From Haliotis asinina (lineage: Eukaryota > Mollusca > Gastropoda > Lepetellida > Haliotidae): DNA of 64,000 nt. Where the stretch lies: positions 56,405,673 to 56,469,672 of the forward strand of contig NC_090288.1 in assembly GCF_037392515.1 (NCBI RefSeq), written 5' to 3'. The stretch's first letter is position 1; every line of letters begins with the position of its first letter. The notes below the pieces were generated by a model. It searched no databases. It saw only the letters and a list, made by a program, of their open reading frames with translations, and was not told where the DNA came from. The position numbers and the translations under genes were made by a program. Below, one piece after another: positions 20,859-29,156 of this stretch.

Positions 20859-22277
20859 ACGCGTATGTGTTTATCCCATCAATAGCTATCCAACGTTTCG
20901 TGTCCATAGGCGACAGGGACGTCTTGTTTATAGTCAGTCCGTATATCTTATGTCCATCACTTCTAAGTGTGTTCATTTTATGCCTAAAGGTACAGGTCTT
21001 GAACAGGGCTTCCTTGAATCTGGCGTGTTTGATGTGTTGTTTCACCACATACTTCTTAACCCCCTTAGCCTTCCGGATCTCACTATTGTCGGCTTTCAGT
21101 ATGGAGTACATCTTAGGTCTCAAACCTATGTACTCGGCTATGGGCGTGCCAGCACACTCGTCCTTCATCTTACCTAGGACCTTTTTATTTACCGTACTGT
21201 GTATGGTATGGGTCTTAGGGTAGTCGCTGGTGTCGTATAAATCGAGGTGTTTTTTCATGTCCTCGTACACGTCCTCGGTTCGAATTTCTAACAGCAGGGA
21301 ATCCGTGTCAGTGTACAGCACTTCACACCTGTCGCCGTACTGTTTCTTGAGCTCGTTGTAGTAAAAGTCGTACATCAGGTGTTTGGATAAATTGAGGATG
21401 CTCATCCCCACGTAAACAGGCCGGTTGAATTTTATGTGGCTTTTCTTCATGTGTAGGGCAACCAGGTTGTCTGTGAATATCTTACTACGGTTGAATGCCG
21501 GACTGACTATCAATCTCCTGAGCTTGTCTTCCTCACTCGACCGAACCAGCTTCACGGTCACGCGTTTCCTCAGGTTCTCCATAGTCTTACCAAACACCGA
21601 GTTGTTCATGAGCTTGTAGAGATTTTTCTCAAAATCACTGGTGGTTTTTTTTCGTAGGTCTGTGTTCATTCTGATGTAGGGCTCCATCCATGGGCTCTGG
21701 TCGAACATGAGCACCCTGTGTATTTTGGTCAGCCTCATACCCAACGACAGGTACAGCTGTAGGTTGCGATAGTGAACGATGTACTTGGTCTTATTCATTA
21801 AGTTAGGAACGAGTTTTTCAACGTCTGTCACACGCCCACCTAACAAGTTATGTTGGTACTCAGACATCCAGTCTGGGTTAACCCTCATACGTTCGGGGGG
21901 CAGGGGGTAGCTGTTGTGTGATGTGTGTAATTCCTTGGTATACTCTAAGTCAACCTCGAGGATATACCCTTTGTTCGAATCTGGTGCAACCCCCATAACA
22001 TCAACGTGGGGTACCCATTCGAATCCCCCTGTAGGTAGATACTGGCTCATGGCCCAGCCGTACAGGTTGTTTGCGTCGAGGTAGAGAATGTGATTGGTTG
22101 GCTTGTTAGGATCGTAACCTTTCACGTATTGATTATTTGCTTTCGCGTATCATTTGGATGCCATGGAAATCCCACCTCGCAAGCCTTTCTCAATGAATAG
22201 GTGCATGTCGTAATCTGTGAGCAATTCCAAATTAACTCCGGTCTTTTTAAGCAAGGCGTCCCACGACAGACCTGGGC
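20839..22277 (-). pseudogene. POLB: 3' half of outer Polinton DNA polymerase B
   Basis: The minus-strand frame matches the C-terminal half of the inner PolB, from the SP/GLSW site onward. It has polymerase motif A (DANNLYGWAM), motif B (NNSVFGKTMENLRKR) and motif C (YTDTDSLL). It begins exactly where the fragment at 45683 ends; the inner Polinton is inserted there. A CGA to TGA nonsense codon lies at 22150-22152, so even rejoined the gene would be broken. From 22125 to 20839 the frame is open. Confidence 0.92.
22273..22277. repeat. target-site duplication TGGGC, left copy
   Basis: TGGGC directly precedes the inner element's AGTAGTATAGGG. The same five bases follow its right end at 36534-36538 and at 45678-45682. 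The undisturbed PolB sequence in the inner element has one copy (GCCCA on the sense strand). Polintons usually make 6-bp duplications; here only 5 match. Confidence 0.8.
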
Positions 22278-22591
22278 AGTAGTATAGGGAATGACAGTTC
22301 TAAAACACTTTCAAGAAAAGTCTCTACAAAGCCTTATTTAGTAAATAAGGCTTTGGTTGGGCCCTTAGCTCTTGCTACTATTACCCCTACTACTTAACGT
22401 GTGTTGGAGGTAACACTGTGCTGTACGGTACGATCAATAATTCTTCTCTTACAAACCCCCTACCCGGCCCATCCCTCAAGTAGTATAAGTTAGGTTCGTC
22501 GGCTTTCATATCCACTTTATCTATGTTGTAAGTTTTGACTGACCATATAGGATCGGTGGCTCGCTTACGGCTATCACCCTCGTGTTCCCCC
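22278..22591. repeat. left terminal inverted repeat of the inner Polinton
   Basis: About 314 bp matching the reverse complement of 36189-36533 (345 bp). The main difference is about 30 bp present only at the right end. It includes a perfect 27-bp palindrome at 22328-22354 (13-nt arms AAAGCCTTATTTA around G) and, antisense, the last ~60 codons of the integrase, so the repeat extends into coding sequence. Confidence 0.88.
22384..22421. repeat. 38-bp direct repeat, copy 1
   Basis: The sequence starting CCCCTACTACTTAACGTGTG recurs identically at 22588-22625. It brackets the integrase-derived part of the left terminal repeat, suggesting a slippage or template-switch event at the inner boundary. 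Confidence 0.85.
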
Positions 22592-22625
22592 TACTACTTA
22601 ACGTGTGTTGGAGGTAACACTGTGC
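22588..22625. repeat. 38-bp direct repeat, copy 2
   Basis: Identical to 22384-22421. It lies exactly at the inner limit of the left terminal inverted repeat. Confidence 0.85.
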
Positions 22626-22654
22626 CTATGTCACGTTTATATCAATGAAACAGT

Positions 22655-23272
22655 TTAACGTGAGCCGCCTACGATCTCTTTGGTGTTCATAATAAAGGCT
22701 TGCTGGGCTTTTTGTATCCCCTGTTCTATGTACTTTTTTTTCTCGTCCTCACTGATAGCAGACTTACGAGACTTGGATCGAATATCTTGTTTCATTCCGT
22801 TATATTTTTTGAGTTCAGAGAGGATTGAACGAAACTCCTCTTCGGAGATCTTACTATCAGAGAGTGCCGTGGAAATACGCTCACTCACTGTGTTCAGCTT
22901 TGCTTCGGCCAGAACCCTGATCTCGTCGTGTTTCAATGCCTTACGATGAAGTCTGCGTGATACTAACTTAAGCGCCAACCCTAACACCCCTGCCACCCCA
23001 GCTGTTATTTCAAAACCTAGCACTATAGGTGCGGCCACGATGGTAGCTAACAACCCAACGCCTGCCGCCCCTAGTCCCATGCTGGTTGCCATAAGGGTAG
23101 TGTCAGCCCCGTCCACGATATTGAAAGCTCTATTGTACTTTTTACATAGTGCTTTCCGCGTGTCACGGTCTTGTTCTAGTTGACGTTTCACATCACATAA
23201 CTGCCTCAAGCGGAACCCATCTACGGTTTCCAGCGTCTTCGCTACTTCCTCTACGACTGGGTACAGACCCAT
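22655..23272 (-). CDS. conserved Polinton membrane protein of unknown function
   Basis: 205 residues. A charged N-terminal helix (QLEQDRDTRKALCKKYN) is followed by a glycine/alanine-rich hydrophobic region at about residues 58-105 that could make two membrane helices. Next is a basic, helical segment with KHDEIRVLAEAKLNTVS and EEEFRSIL motifs. I recognise similar proteins from Polinton-like loci in cnidarian genomes (recall), where the function is also unknown. It is the last gene of the leftward cluster; its start lies 2 bp beyond the stop of the next gene upstream. A role in virion membrane or host-membrane interaction is only a guess. Confidence 0.7.
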   Translation of the reverse strand: MGLYPVVEEVAKTLETVDGFRLRQLCDVKRQLEQDRDTRKALCKKYNRAFNIVDGADTTLMATSMGLGAAGVGLLATIVAAPIVLGFEITAGVAGVLGLALKLVSRRLHRKALKHDEIRVLAEAKLNTVSERISTALSDSKISEEEFRSILSELKKYNGMKQDIRSKSRKSAISEDEKKKYIEQGIQKAQQAFIMNTKEIVGGSR

Positions 23273-23273
23273 C

Positions 23274-23939
23274 CTATAATGTATATTTTGAAAGATATTT
23301 TAATTGGGTTTCAGTTAAAAATCTATTAATGAATTTAAAGTCTATAAGTTCTAGACTATTAGTCAGGGTAATAGGTGAGAGGCTAATAGAATTTCCTGTT
23401 GTAATAGAAACCCCCAGGAGGCTTATTACGTGGTTTATAGGACCCGTGGTATCCTGTTGTATAACAATACGGCAATATTTGCCTTTGTGTATGCTAAACC
23501 AGCTCATTAACACCTCGGGTAAAATTTGGTGTACTATTGGGGGGTCTCCATTGTCTGAATACTCAAAGAAGACTTCTATGATGAGTGTGAAAGGGGGGAA
23601 TATTATTTCAGGATTACTAAATGTTAATTTATTTTTGAAGAAAGACGTTAACCCATTTTTGCTAGTTCTTATTAATCCCCTCTCCGGAATGAAATCCCCG
23701 AGCCAGATACCGTTATTCCTAATCTTAGAGATACGCCCCAATTCAGTTAAAGTGATATAAGGTGAGGCGAGTGTTAAGTTGATCAACCATTTGGGCTCTT
23801 TAAAATCTGATAACGACATCCGTCTGTACACGTTGTCTTTGAATTGCAGGATGTATAATTCATCTTCCTCACCAGGCTGATCGAATCCCTCCGTATCTCC
23901 TAAGTCGTTAAGTGTAGTGTTGGGATGATGACTGGTCAT
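23274..23939 (-). CDS. fibre-like virion protein 2 (paralogue of 23950-24864)
   Basis: 221 residues, no recognised enzyme motif. The N-terminus shares with its upstream neighbour a DLGDT-x-GFD-x-PG ... LQ-x-K-x-N-x-Y-x-R block (about residues 12-48), and both end with an LSE/LTE-x-Q-L segment, so they look like tandem paralogues. The rest is strand-rich. Position directly after the penton gene suggests a fibre or spike attached to the penton through the shared N-terminus; this is inference from gene order and architecture. It starts 10 bp after the stop of the previous gene. Confidence 0.55.
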   Translation of the reverse strand: MTSHHPNTTLNDLGDTEGFDQPGEEDELYILQFKDNVYRRMSLSDFKEPKWLINLTLASPYITLTELGRISKIRNNGIWLGDFIPERGLIRTSKNGLTSFFKNKLTFSNPEIIFPPFTLIIEVFFEYSDNGDPPIVHQILPEVLMSWFSIHKGKYCRIVIQQDTTGPINHVISLLGVSITTGNSISLSPITLTNSLELIDFKFINRFLTETQLKYLSKYTL

Positions 23940-23949
23940 TATTATACTA

Positions 23950-24864
23950 TTACGATATAATTTCCAACTGGTTTTCTGATAATAATTCAGGGGTGAACTT
24001 CATACCCATGAAGTGTATGTTGTCAGGCAGGAAGATATTGGTTAGTGATATCTTGTTTTCCACGATCACGTTGACCCCCTGCAGACTGGTGTTGGAGTCG
24101 ACACCCACCCGCACGTAAACGTTGCATACTTGATACTGGTGTCGTTTCACCCACCCGAGTTTGATCCCCTTCACGATCTCGATATTATTCCCCGATGGTT
24201 CCCCTAGGTAGACTTTGATGATCAGTGTTGAGTTTGCCGGTAGACTCTCTAGTATCTTGACCACGCCTTCGAATTCAGACACCAACTGCAATTTCACGTT
24301 TTGTATGGCCGGTTTACTCGATAGCATGTGGGCTGCTATAGTGTTGACTGGGCTGACGACTACGCTACGTCTCTGAGTTGGGACGTAAGCCACGAGCAGG
24401 GTTCCATTGTTCACGACTTTGTTTAGGTGGTTGTCTTTGTTATCCGTAAACACGTAAGGGGAGACGAGTCTAATATTGAGAAAGCAGTCGTCGTTATCGG
24501 GTAACAACACCCACTTGTTATCTTCGGTGAAGACGAGCATATATGGTTTGTTTTGGACGACGGTAGTGCTCTCAACATCGTCTAAGTCGAACAGTTTACC
24601 ACCGAACGATGGGTATATTATCCAATTATTATCACCGGTGTTGACAAGGGCGTACTTAGTGTTGACTGTTGCTCTTGTGGTATCTATCATATCACTTAGG
24701 GTTCCACCAGAGGGGATTTCAACGCGTTTGTAAATGTTGTTTTTCAGTTGCAAGGCATACGATTTACCATCTACTCCGGGAGCGTCGAAACCGCGCGTGT
24801 CTCCGAGGTCGGAGATCCCGATATTGACGCATTTTTTCACTCCGGGTCCTTGTGCGCTGGTCAT
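23950..24864 (-). CDS. fibre-like virion protein 1
   Basis: 304 residues with the DLGDTRGFDAPG / LQLKNNIYKR N-terminal block shared with the next gene, then a long strand-rich region (WIIYPS, VLLPDNDD) and a C-terminal FMGMKFTPELLSENQL segment. No catalytic motif is seen. The start codon overlaps the penton stop codon as ATGA, so it is probably co-expressed with the penton-type protein. A role as fibre or host-recognition protein is inferred from position and from the conserved N-terminus combined with divergent C-terminus. Confidence 0.55.
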   Translation of the reverse strand: MTSAQGPGVKKCVNIGISDLGDTRGFDAPGVDGKSYALQLKNNIYKRVEIPSGGTLSDMIDTTRATVNTKYALVNTGDNNWIIYPSFGGKLFDLDDVESTTVVQNKPYMLVFTEDNKWVLLPDNDDCFLNIRLVSPYVFTDNKDNHLNKVVNNGTLLVAYVPTQRRSVVVSPVNTIAAHMLSSKPAIQNVKLQLVSEFEGVVKILESLPANSTLIIKVYLGEPSGNNIEIVKGIKLGWVKRHQYQVCNVYVRVGVDSNTSLQGVNVIVENKISLTNIFLPDNIHFMGMKFTPELLSENQLEIIS

Positions 24865-25514
24865 TTTACATGAAGCGTTAAGCTGAGGTATCCTATATTT
24901 ACAGGATTATGATTTATATCTAACACCGATATTGTCAGCTCAGGTATGTTGCCCTGGGTTAATCTCTTATACTGCCGTGGTGAAAACGACTCGGTTCTAC
25001 CGTCGTTGAATTTCTCAGTTTTCACCGGCACTGCTCTCAGTATAGTGGAAGGGTGACCTCCTTGAATGTTGTACGTTGTGCTCACCTGACCGAGATGAAT
25101 GTACAGCTCTCGGTACGGTACTAGGTCGGGTAACTTCGTGCCTGTGACGGTTGTTGTTGGTTTTATCTCGTCAGGAGGCATACCGAGTATCCTCGCTAAT
25201 GGTCGGCCGAGCCTCAAGGGGTTTCTTCCGTTGTTGATTAAAACCACTGTGCCGTTTGAGTCGTTCATCTTGAGTTCGGCTCCCAGGGGTTTGAAGACCT
25301 CATCGTTTAGAGAGCACACGCTGTAGTAGCCGTCAGTTATCTGGCTGCGAGTTCCACTAACGAACAGCTTATTGTTGCTGATATTGATGTTAGTCCATTG
25401 CGGTAGGTAGGTGATATCGCAGAGTGCGACTTCGAGTTGGCCTGACGTGTTATCGATCGCGTGCGTCAGCTGAACGGCCTCACCGCTCGTTATTCCTGGA
25501 AGTGTTATGTACAT
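24861..25514 (-). CDS. mCP: penton-type minor capsid protein
   Basis: 217 residues. The C-terminal part reads QGNIPELTISVLDINHNPV then LSLTLHVK, the strand pattern that ends the single-jelly-roll penton proteins of Polintons and adintoviruses. The N-terminal half (SGTRSQITDGYYSV) is strand-rich. It would form the fivefold vertices of the capsid. It is transcribed leftward from a 29-bp AT-rich intergenic region shared with the NPMQFWQNQ gene and overlaps the fibre-like gene by 4 bp. A second, truncated copy lies at 50061-50619. Confidence 0.8.
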   Translation of the reverse strand: MYITLPGITSGEAVQLTHAIDNTSGQLEVALCDITYLPQWTNINISNNKLFVSGTRSQITDGYYSVCSLNDEVFKPLGAELKMNDSNGTVVLINNGRNPLRLGRPLARILGMPPDEIKPTTTVTGTKLPDLVPYRELYIHLGQVSTTYNIQGGHPSTILRAVPVKTEKFNDGRTESFSPRQYKRLTQGNIPELTISVLDINHNPVNIGYLSLTLHVK

Positions 25515-25546
25515 ATTATAATATATAATTTATATATTATAATATG
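25512..25546. promoter_or_regulatory. 35-bp perfect palindrome, divergent promoter
   Basis: The arm CATATTATAATATATAA (17 nt), a central T and its exact reverse complement. The outer CAT and ATG are the start codons of the penton gene (minus) and the NPMQFWQNQ gene (plus), so the whole intergenic space is palindromic. TATA-like in both directions. Confidence 0.75.
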
Positions 25547-26713
25547 GATTTAGCACACTTGAAAATCGTGGTGAATGCAGATGGTACGGGGTTTAAAACA
25601 ACCTTTATTGATATCTTTGAAAACTATATCGTGTCCGTTAATAACGCGCAGGCGGTGGTAAACTGGAATCAAAACCCAATGCAGTTTTGGCAGAACCAAC
25701 TCAACTTTGCTGTGTGGTGTGCGACGACAGGGTCGGGTGTGACACCAGACTACGGTATAGACGAACTGAGTAAGGCGGTTATTTTGTTTCATATTTATTA
25801 TCAAACGAGACGAATATTGAAGGAAATAAGTGCTCCTCTTCCCCAAGATAAAGCGTGGAGTATGACGAATAACCCCTATGATAGGCGCGCTTATGAACGT
25901 GTTTGTGGGGAGTTTGAGATTCCAACGAATAAAGACTTTCGCCTTCCTGGTGTGAACCATGGTCTCGGTATAGTTCTCGTGTACTTCTACAGGTCCGGAA
26001 CATATTATGCCGGTTCTAAAGATGGTTCATACAACCCAAACCGGCATACATTTACAGGCCCCACAACGAATGAAAAGATCCATGTCAGCTGTATAAAGCA
26101 AACCAATCCTGATGCAGCCACAGCCTGGACTAAAATGATCTCAAAAACATCTAAAGAATTCACTCGTGCTGGTACAATACGCTTGAACGACTCGATTCGA
26201 ACGTACGTGTGGGCGCTGTTGGGTGCGCAGTCGATGACGCGTTCCAACATCCTCGGTAAGGGAACTGCTTACGACGCTCAGAAACAGTTCGTTTCCAACG
26301 TTGATGATGCTATCAATTCTCCAGTTGATCTCCCGAGGGCCATCGACCGTTACCAAAATGTGTTAGAATACGCCAGATCGAAAGTCAATTACGTGTTCGG
26401 CGTGGGGTTGTACATGGCTCCGAGTGATATGCAACTGCGAATAAAAAAAGTGGTGGGTTATAACAACAAAATAGTCATAGCCACGGCGGGCCAAAAGTTG
26501 GGTATCAACCCCGATATTAACACCCCCTATATCCCACACATCCCACCACGTGAAAAGGGTATAGTGGCGCCACCCTCGGAGTCTAAAGTTCAACCAACAC
26601 CACAGGAGGTGGCCCCCCATATTCAGACCTCCTATCAGCAGCATATTGATAATAAAACAGCCTTAGTGGTTGGTGGGGTAACTGTGGGACTTATTTGGTT
26701 AAAGATTTCTTAG
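25544..26713 (+). CDS. conserved Polinton protein (NPMQFWQNQ family), C-terminal anchor
   Basis: 389 residues. The best preserved motifs are NPMQFWQNQLNFAVWCATTG (about 46-65), APLPQDKAW, NPYDRRAYERVC, LNDSIRTYVWALLGAQ and LYMAPSDMQLR. A proline-rich linker (about 330-360) leads to a C-terminal hydrophobic segment (ALVVGGVTVGLIWL). I recall the same family beside capsid genes in cnidarian Polinton-like loci; whether it equals PX of classical Polintons I cannot say. It is probably a virion or assembly protein tethered to a membrane. Its 3' end overlaps the convergent coiled-coil gene by 23 bp, an arrangement kept in the outer copy (48816-48838). Confidence 0.7.
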   Translation: MDLAHLKIVVNADGTGFKTTFIDIFENYIVSVNNAQAVVNWNQNPMQFWQNQLNFAVWCATTGSGVTPDYGIDELSKAVILFHIYYQTRRILKEISAPLPQDKAWSMTNNPYDRRAYERVCGEFEIPTNKDFRLPGVNHGLGIVLVYFYRSGTYYAGSKDGSYNPNRHTFTGPTTNEKIHVSCIKQTNPDAATAWTKMISKTSKEFTRAGTIRLNDSIRTYVWALLGAQSMTRSNILGKGTAYDAQKQFVSNVDDAINSPVDLPRAIDRYQNVLEYARSKVNYVFGVGLYMAPSDMQLRIKKVVGYNNKIVIATAGQKLGINPDINTPYIPHIPPREKGIVAPPSESKVQPTPQEVAPHIQTSYQQHIDNKTALVVGGVTVGLIWLKIS

Positions 26714-27851
26714 CCGCTACGTACACCAGACCCGCCATGGCGACGATGGCTGCCCACAGGTTTTGACTGAGCCACATGGCAGTTTTAGACAGAGCGCTCA
26801 ACAACCACGAGACGATGCTACCCAGGATGCCGGGAAGGGCTTCGGCGGCTTTACCAGCCAGTTTAGCTAGGCCTTCCCCGAGTTTTTTTATCCAGTCTTT
26901 AACACCCCCACCGCCACTTGGAGTTCCCCCGCCGGCAGGTGTGGGGGTTCCTCCCACCAGTGACACCACCAGGGTTGATATGATGAAACCCAATGCAGTC
27001 AGAATACTGGCGATGGTGATCCCTTGCTCCCGGAATAATATCCGAATCCTGTTGGCTAAAGTTGTATCCTCATTCAGTATTCTATCGATTGTTTCCCGAA
27101 TACGACTGATCTGGGATCGAAGCTGTTCACGATTCGAGGAAGCGGATTCCAATTGTGTACGTCTCTTGTCTTCTAAATCGCGTAGTCGTTCATTGATACG
27201 GCGCTTCATATCATCGTTTTCAGTTTCGTTGAGTTTGGTTTTTTCCCTGGCGATGTGCTCGTCGATTTCGTTCAGTTTCCGCATGTTGTTCACGAGTTCT
27301 CCACGCACGCGTTTCACGGCTTCATCTAAGCCGCGCAGTTCCCTTACCGGAAAGTCAAACCCCGGTAACGGTTTGTCCCAGTAGGTGCTCAACAGTTTTT
27401 CTATGCTGTCCGAGGCTTCTGTAGCACGCTGTGGTGTCATTTCATCTCTAGTGGTGAGGTGGGATCTGGTAGCTTGCAGATCTTCTTTAACGACCTTAGG
27501 TATTGCACCACCGTAATCATTCATGTTTAGATTTGTACGGATAAATTCGACACCATGGCGGCTGGCTAGAGTTGACAAGGCCAGTGGTTTTTTATTGCTC
27601 TTGTTAAAGAGGTCAACCCCTGGGTCAGACTTAAGGCGTAGAACACCCTTTGTATCAATAAAAAAATTCTTATGGTATCGACCCTGTGGTTCAACGTAGT
27701 TTTTATCTCTTCTTAAACTTTCGTAATAATCATTTACCGTTGTTTCCAAGAGTTCTTGGTTCAATGGTGAACTAGTAAATGAGGTCTCCTGCTCATCGAA
27801 TGCCTGGGCACTAGCGCCCGGCATCTCCGTCATATCTATGTCTTCATCCAT
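26691..27851 (-). CDS. coiled-coil membrane protein of the capsid module
   Basis: 386 residues from the ATG at 27851 (MDEDIDMTEMPG); the longer frame upstream has only a TTG. An acidic N-terminus and a conserved middle (LRLKSDPGVDLFNK, LALSTLASRHG, GFDFPVRELRGLD) precede a long charged coiled coil (about 195-265). A hydrophobic segment follows (ILTALGFIISTLVVSLVGG), then a Gly/Pro/Thr linker, then an amphipathic part (LAKLAGKAAEALPGILGSIV) and a last hydrophobic helix. By analogy with membrane-active capsid cement proteins it may act in entry or assembly, but no homology to a known one was established. The divergent partner is MCP. Confidence 0.65.
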   Translation of the reverse strand: MDEDIDMTEMPGASAQAFDEQETSFTSSPLNQELLETTVNDYYESLRRDKNYVEPQGRYHKNFFIDTKGVLRLKSDPGVDLFNKSNKKPLALSTLASRHGVEFIRTNLNMNDYGGAIPKVVKEDLQATRSHLTTRDEMTPQRATEASDSIEKLLSTYWDKPLPGFDFPVRELRGLDEAVKRVRGELVNNMRKLNEIDEHIAREKTKLNETENDDMKRRINERLRDLEDKRRTQLESASSNREQLRSQISRIRETIDRILNEDTTLANRIRILFREQGITIASILTALGFIISTLVVSLVGGTPTPAGGGTPSGGGGVKDWIKKLGEGLAKLAGKAAEALPGILGSIVSWLLSALSKTAMWLSQNLWAAIVAMAGLVYVAAKKSLTK

Positions 27852-27883
27852 TAGTATTAAAAATATATTTCTTTTATATAACA
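27852..27883. promoter_or_regulatory. AT-rich divergent promoter between coiled-coil and MCP genes
   Basis: 32 bp separating the two start codons, almost all A/T ('taaaaatatatttctttta'). The outer copy keeps a similar 38-bp spacer (47705-47742). Confidence 0.5.
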
Positions 27884-29140
27884 ATGTACGGCAGAAAATT
27901 AGATCCTTTCAGAAGATTGAGAGAGCCATTAGGCGCCAGAGCCGTGCGCCAGTCAGTGACCATCACCAACAATCCCAGCAAGATAGACCAGAATCAAACT
28001 CTGCTGGTTAGATTTCCAAACCTTGGTGAGAATGACCTCATTGTACCAGGCACTGTTCGACTGGCGTTCAATATCACGTTGACCTCCGACAACGACAAAC
28101 GCGAGCTAGTGCGGAACGTGGGTCGAGCTATCATCAAGAAAACGACCGTCAAGATCAGCGGTAACGAGGTGTTGAGCATCGACGACAGCGACGTGTTTCA
28201 CTGCTACAAGGATCTCTGGAAAAGCGAGAGAGAACGAGTCAATGATGTGTACCAGGGCATCAGCAAATCAACCCGGTCGCGCATAGGATACGTCTTCACG
28301 CCAGACCAGCAAGACAAGCTATCGGACGGTGAAAAGGCCATCGCTCTAGCATACGGGAATCGATTCTGCGTGCCGCTCGACTTCGAGTTGCTCACGGGAC
28401 ACGCGCCGTTTTACCAGGCCGCGCTGGGTGATAGGCTCGAATACGAGCTCACGTTTAACGACTATAGCAAAGTAGTGCGTACGCCGAACGGTGATGAGGC
28501 CAGTTATGCCATAGACAACATCTCTCTGGAGTTCGACATGGTCACTAGCCCGGAGCTGGCCAGGCAGGTTCGAAGCCAGTACTCTGGGAAGATGGCTATC
28601 CTGTACGATCGCGTACTGAGGCATAGATCAGTCGTGCGAGATAAGAGCGACACTGTGTGGAATATCAACCTGAACGTTCCGGCGCGATCGATGAAAGGTA
28701 TCCTGGTCGTCCCCGTGGAGGATTACGATCCATTCCGGAGGGACAGCGAGAAGTTTTTCAACCCCGAGATTGAAAAGGTGGAAGTGACCATCGAGGGCGT
28801 GCCCAACCAGCTGTTCAGTCATGGTATGAGACCACACCAGCAGTGGGATGAGATAAAAAAGCTACCAGTTGGGGACTACATAACAAAGGACCTGGACCTA
28901 GGCTCCGTGCAGATCGGTGAATACCTGACCACCAAGTACGCCCTATGGTTGGACATGCGATCCACGGATGATGATAAACTGCACGGTAGCGGGCGCCGTA
29001 TAGATAACGGCAGCGAAGGGATAACTATCCAGATTACTAAGAAGGCTCAAACCGCTGGTAAGTTGAAATTATATCTGTACGTTATTATGGACGCGCAACT
29101 TAATATAGACAATGGGAGATTCGTGCAAGCCATCTACTGA
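27884..29140 (+). CDS. MCP: major capsid protein (double jelly roll)
   Basis: 418 residues, the expected length for a Polinton/adintovirus hexon. The N-terminus MYGRKLDPFRRLREPLG is followed by a strand-rich jelly roll with LVRFPNLGENDLIVPGT. A second half contains LLTGHAPFYQ, YELTFNDYSKVV and VPVEDYDPFRRD, and a C-terminal LYVIMDAQLNIDNGRF ends the fold. It forms the trimeric capsomers. It is transcribed rightward, divergent from the coiled-coil gene. The stop TGA is followed immediately by the palindrome TGGGGGGTACCCCCCA and by the ATPase in the same frame. The first ~170 codons occur again at 47196-47704. Confidence 0.85.
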   Translation: MYGRKLDPFRRLREPLGARAVRQSVTITNNPSKIDQNQTLLVRFPNLGENDLIVPGTVRLAFNITLTSDNDKRELVRNVGRAIIKKTTVKISGNEVLSIDDSDVFHCYKDLWKSERERVNDVYQGISKSTRSRIGYVFTPDQQDKLSDGEKAIALAYGNRFCVPLDFELLTGHAPFYQAALGDRLEYELTFNDYSKVVRTPNGDEASYAIDNISLEFDMVTSPELARQVRSQYSGKMAILYDRVLRHRSVVRDKSDTVWNINLNVPARSMKGILVVPVEDYDPFRRDSEKFFNPEIEKVEVTIEGVPNQLFSHGMRPHQQWDEIKKLPVGDYITKDLDLGSVQIGEYLTTKYALWLDMRSTDDDKLHGSGRRIDNGSEGITIQITKKAQTAGKLKLYLYVIMDAQLNIDNGRFVQAIY

Positions 29141-29156
29141 TGGGGGGTACCCCCCA
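29141..29156. repeat. 16-bp perfect palindrome after the MCP stop
   Basis: TGGGGGGTACCCCCCA directly follows TGA at 29138-29140. One of several G-run/C-run motifs in the element (see findings). Confidence 0.8.

Noticed and set aside
27852-27884. N-terminal extension of the coiled-coil protein (MLYKRNIF...)
   Set aside because: It begins with TTG and lies in the AT-rich divergent spacer; the ATG at 27851 is the natural start.
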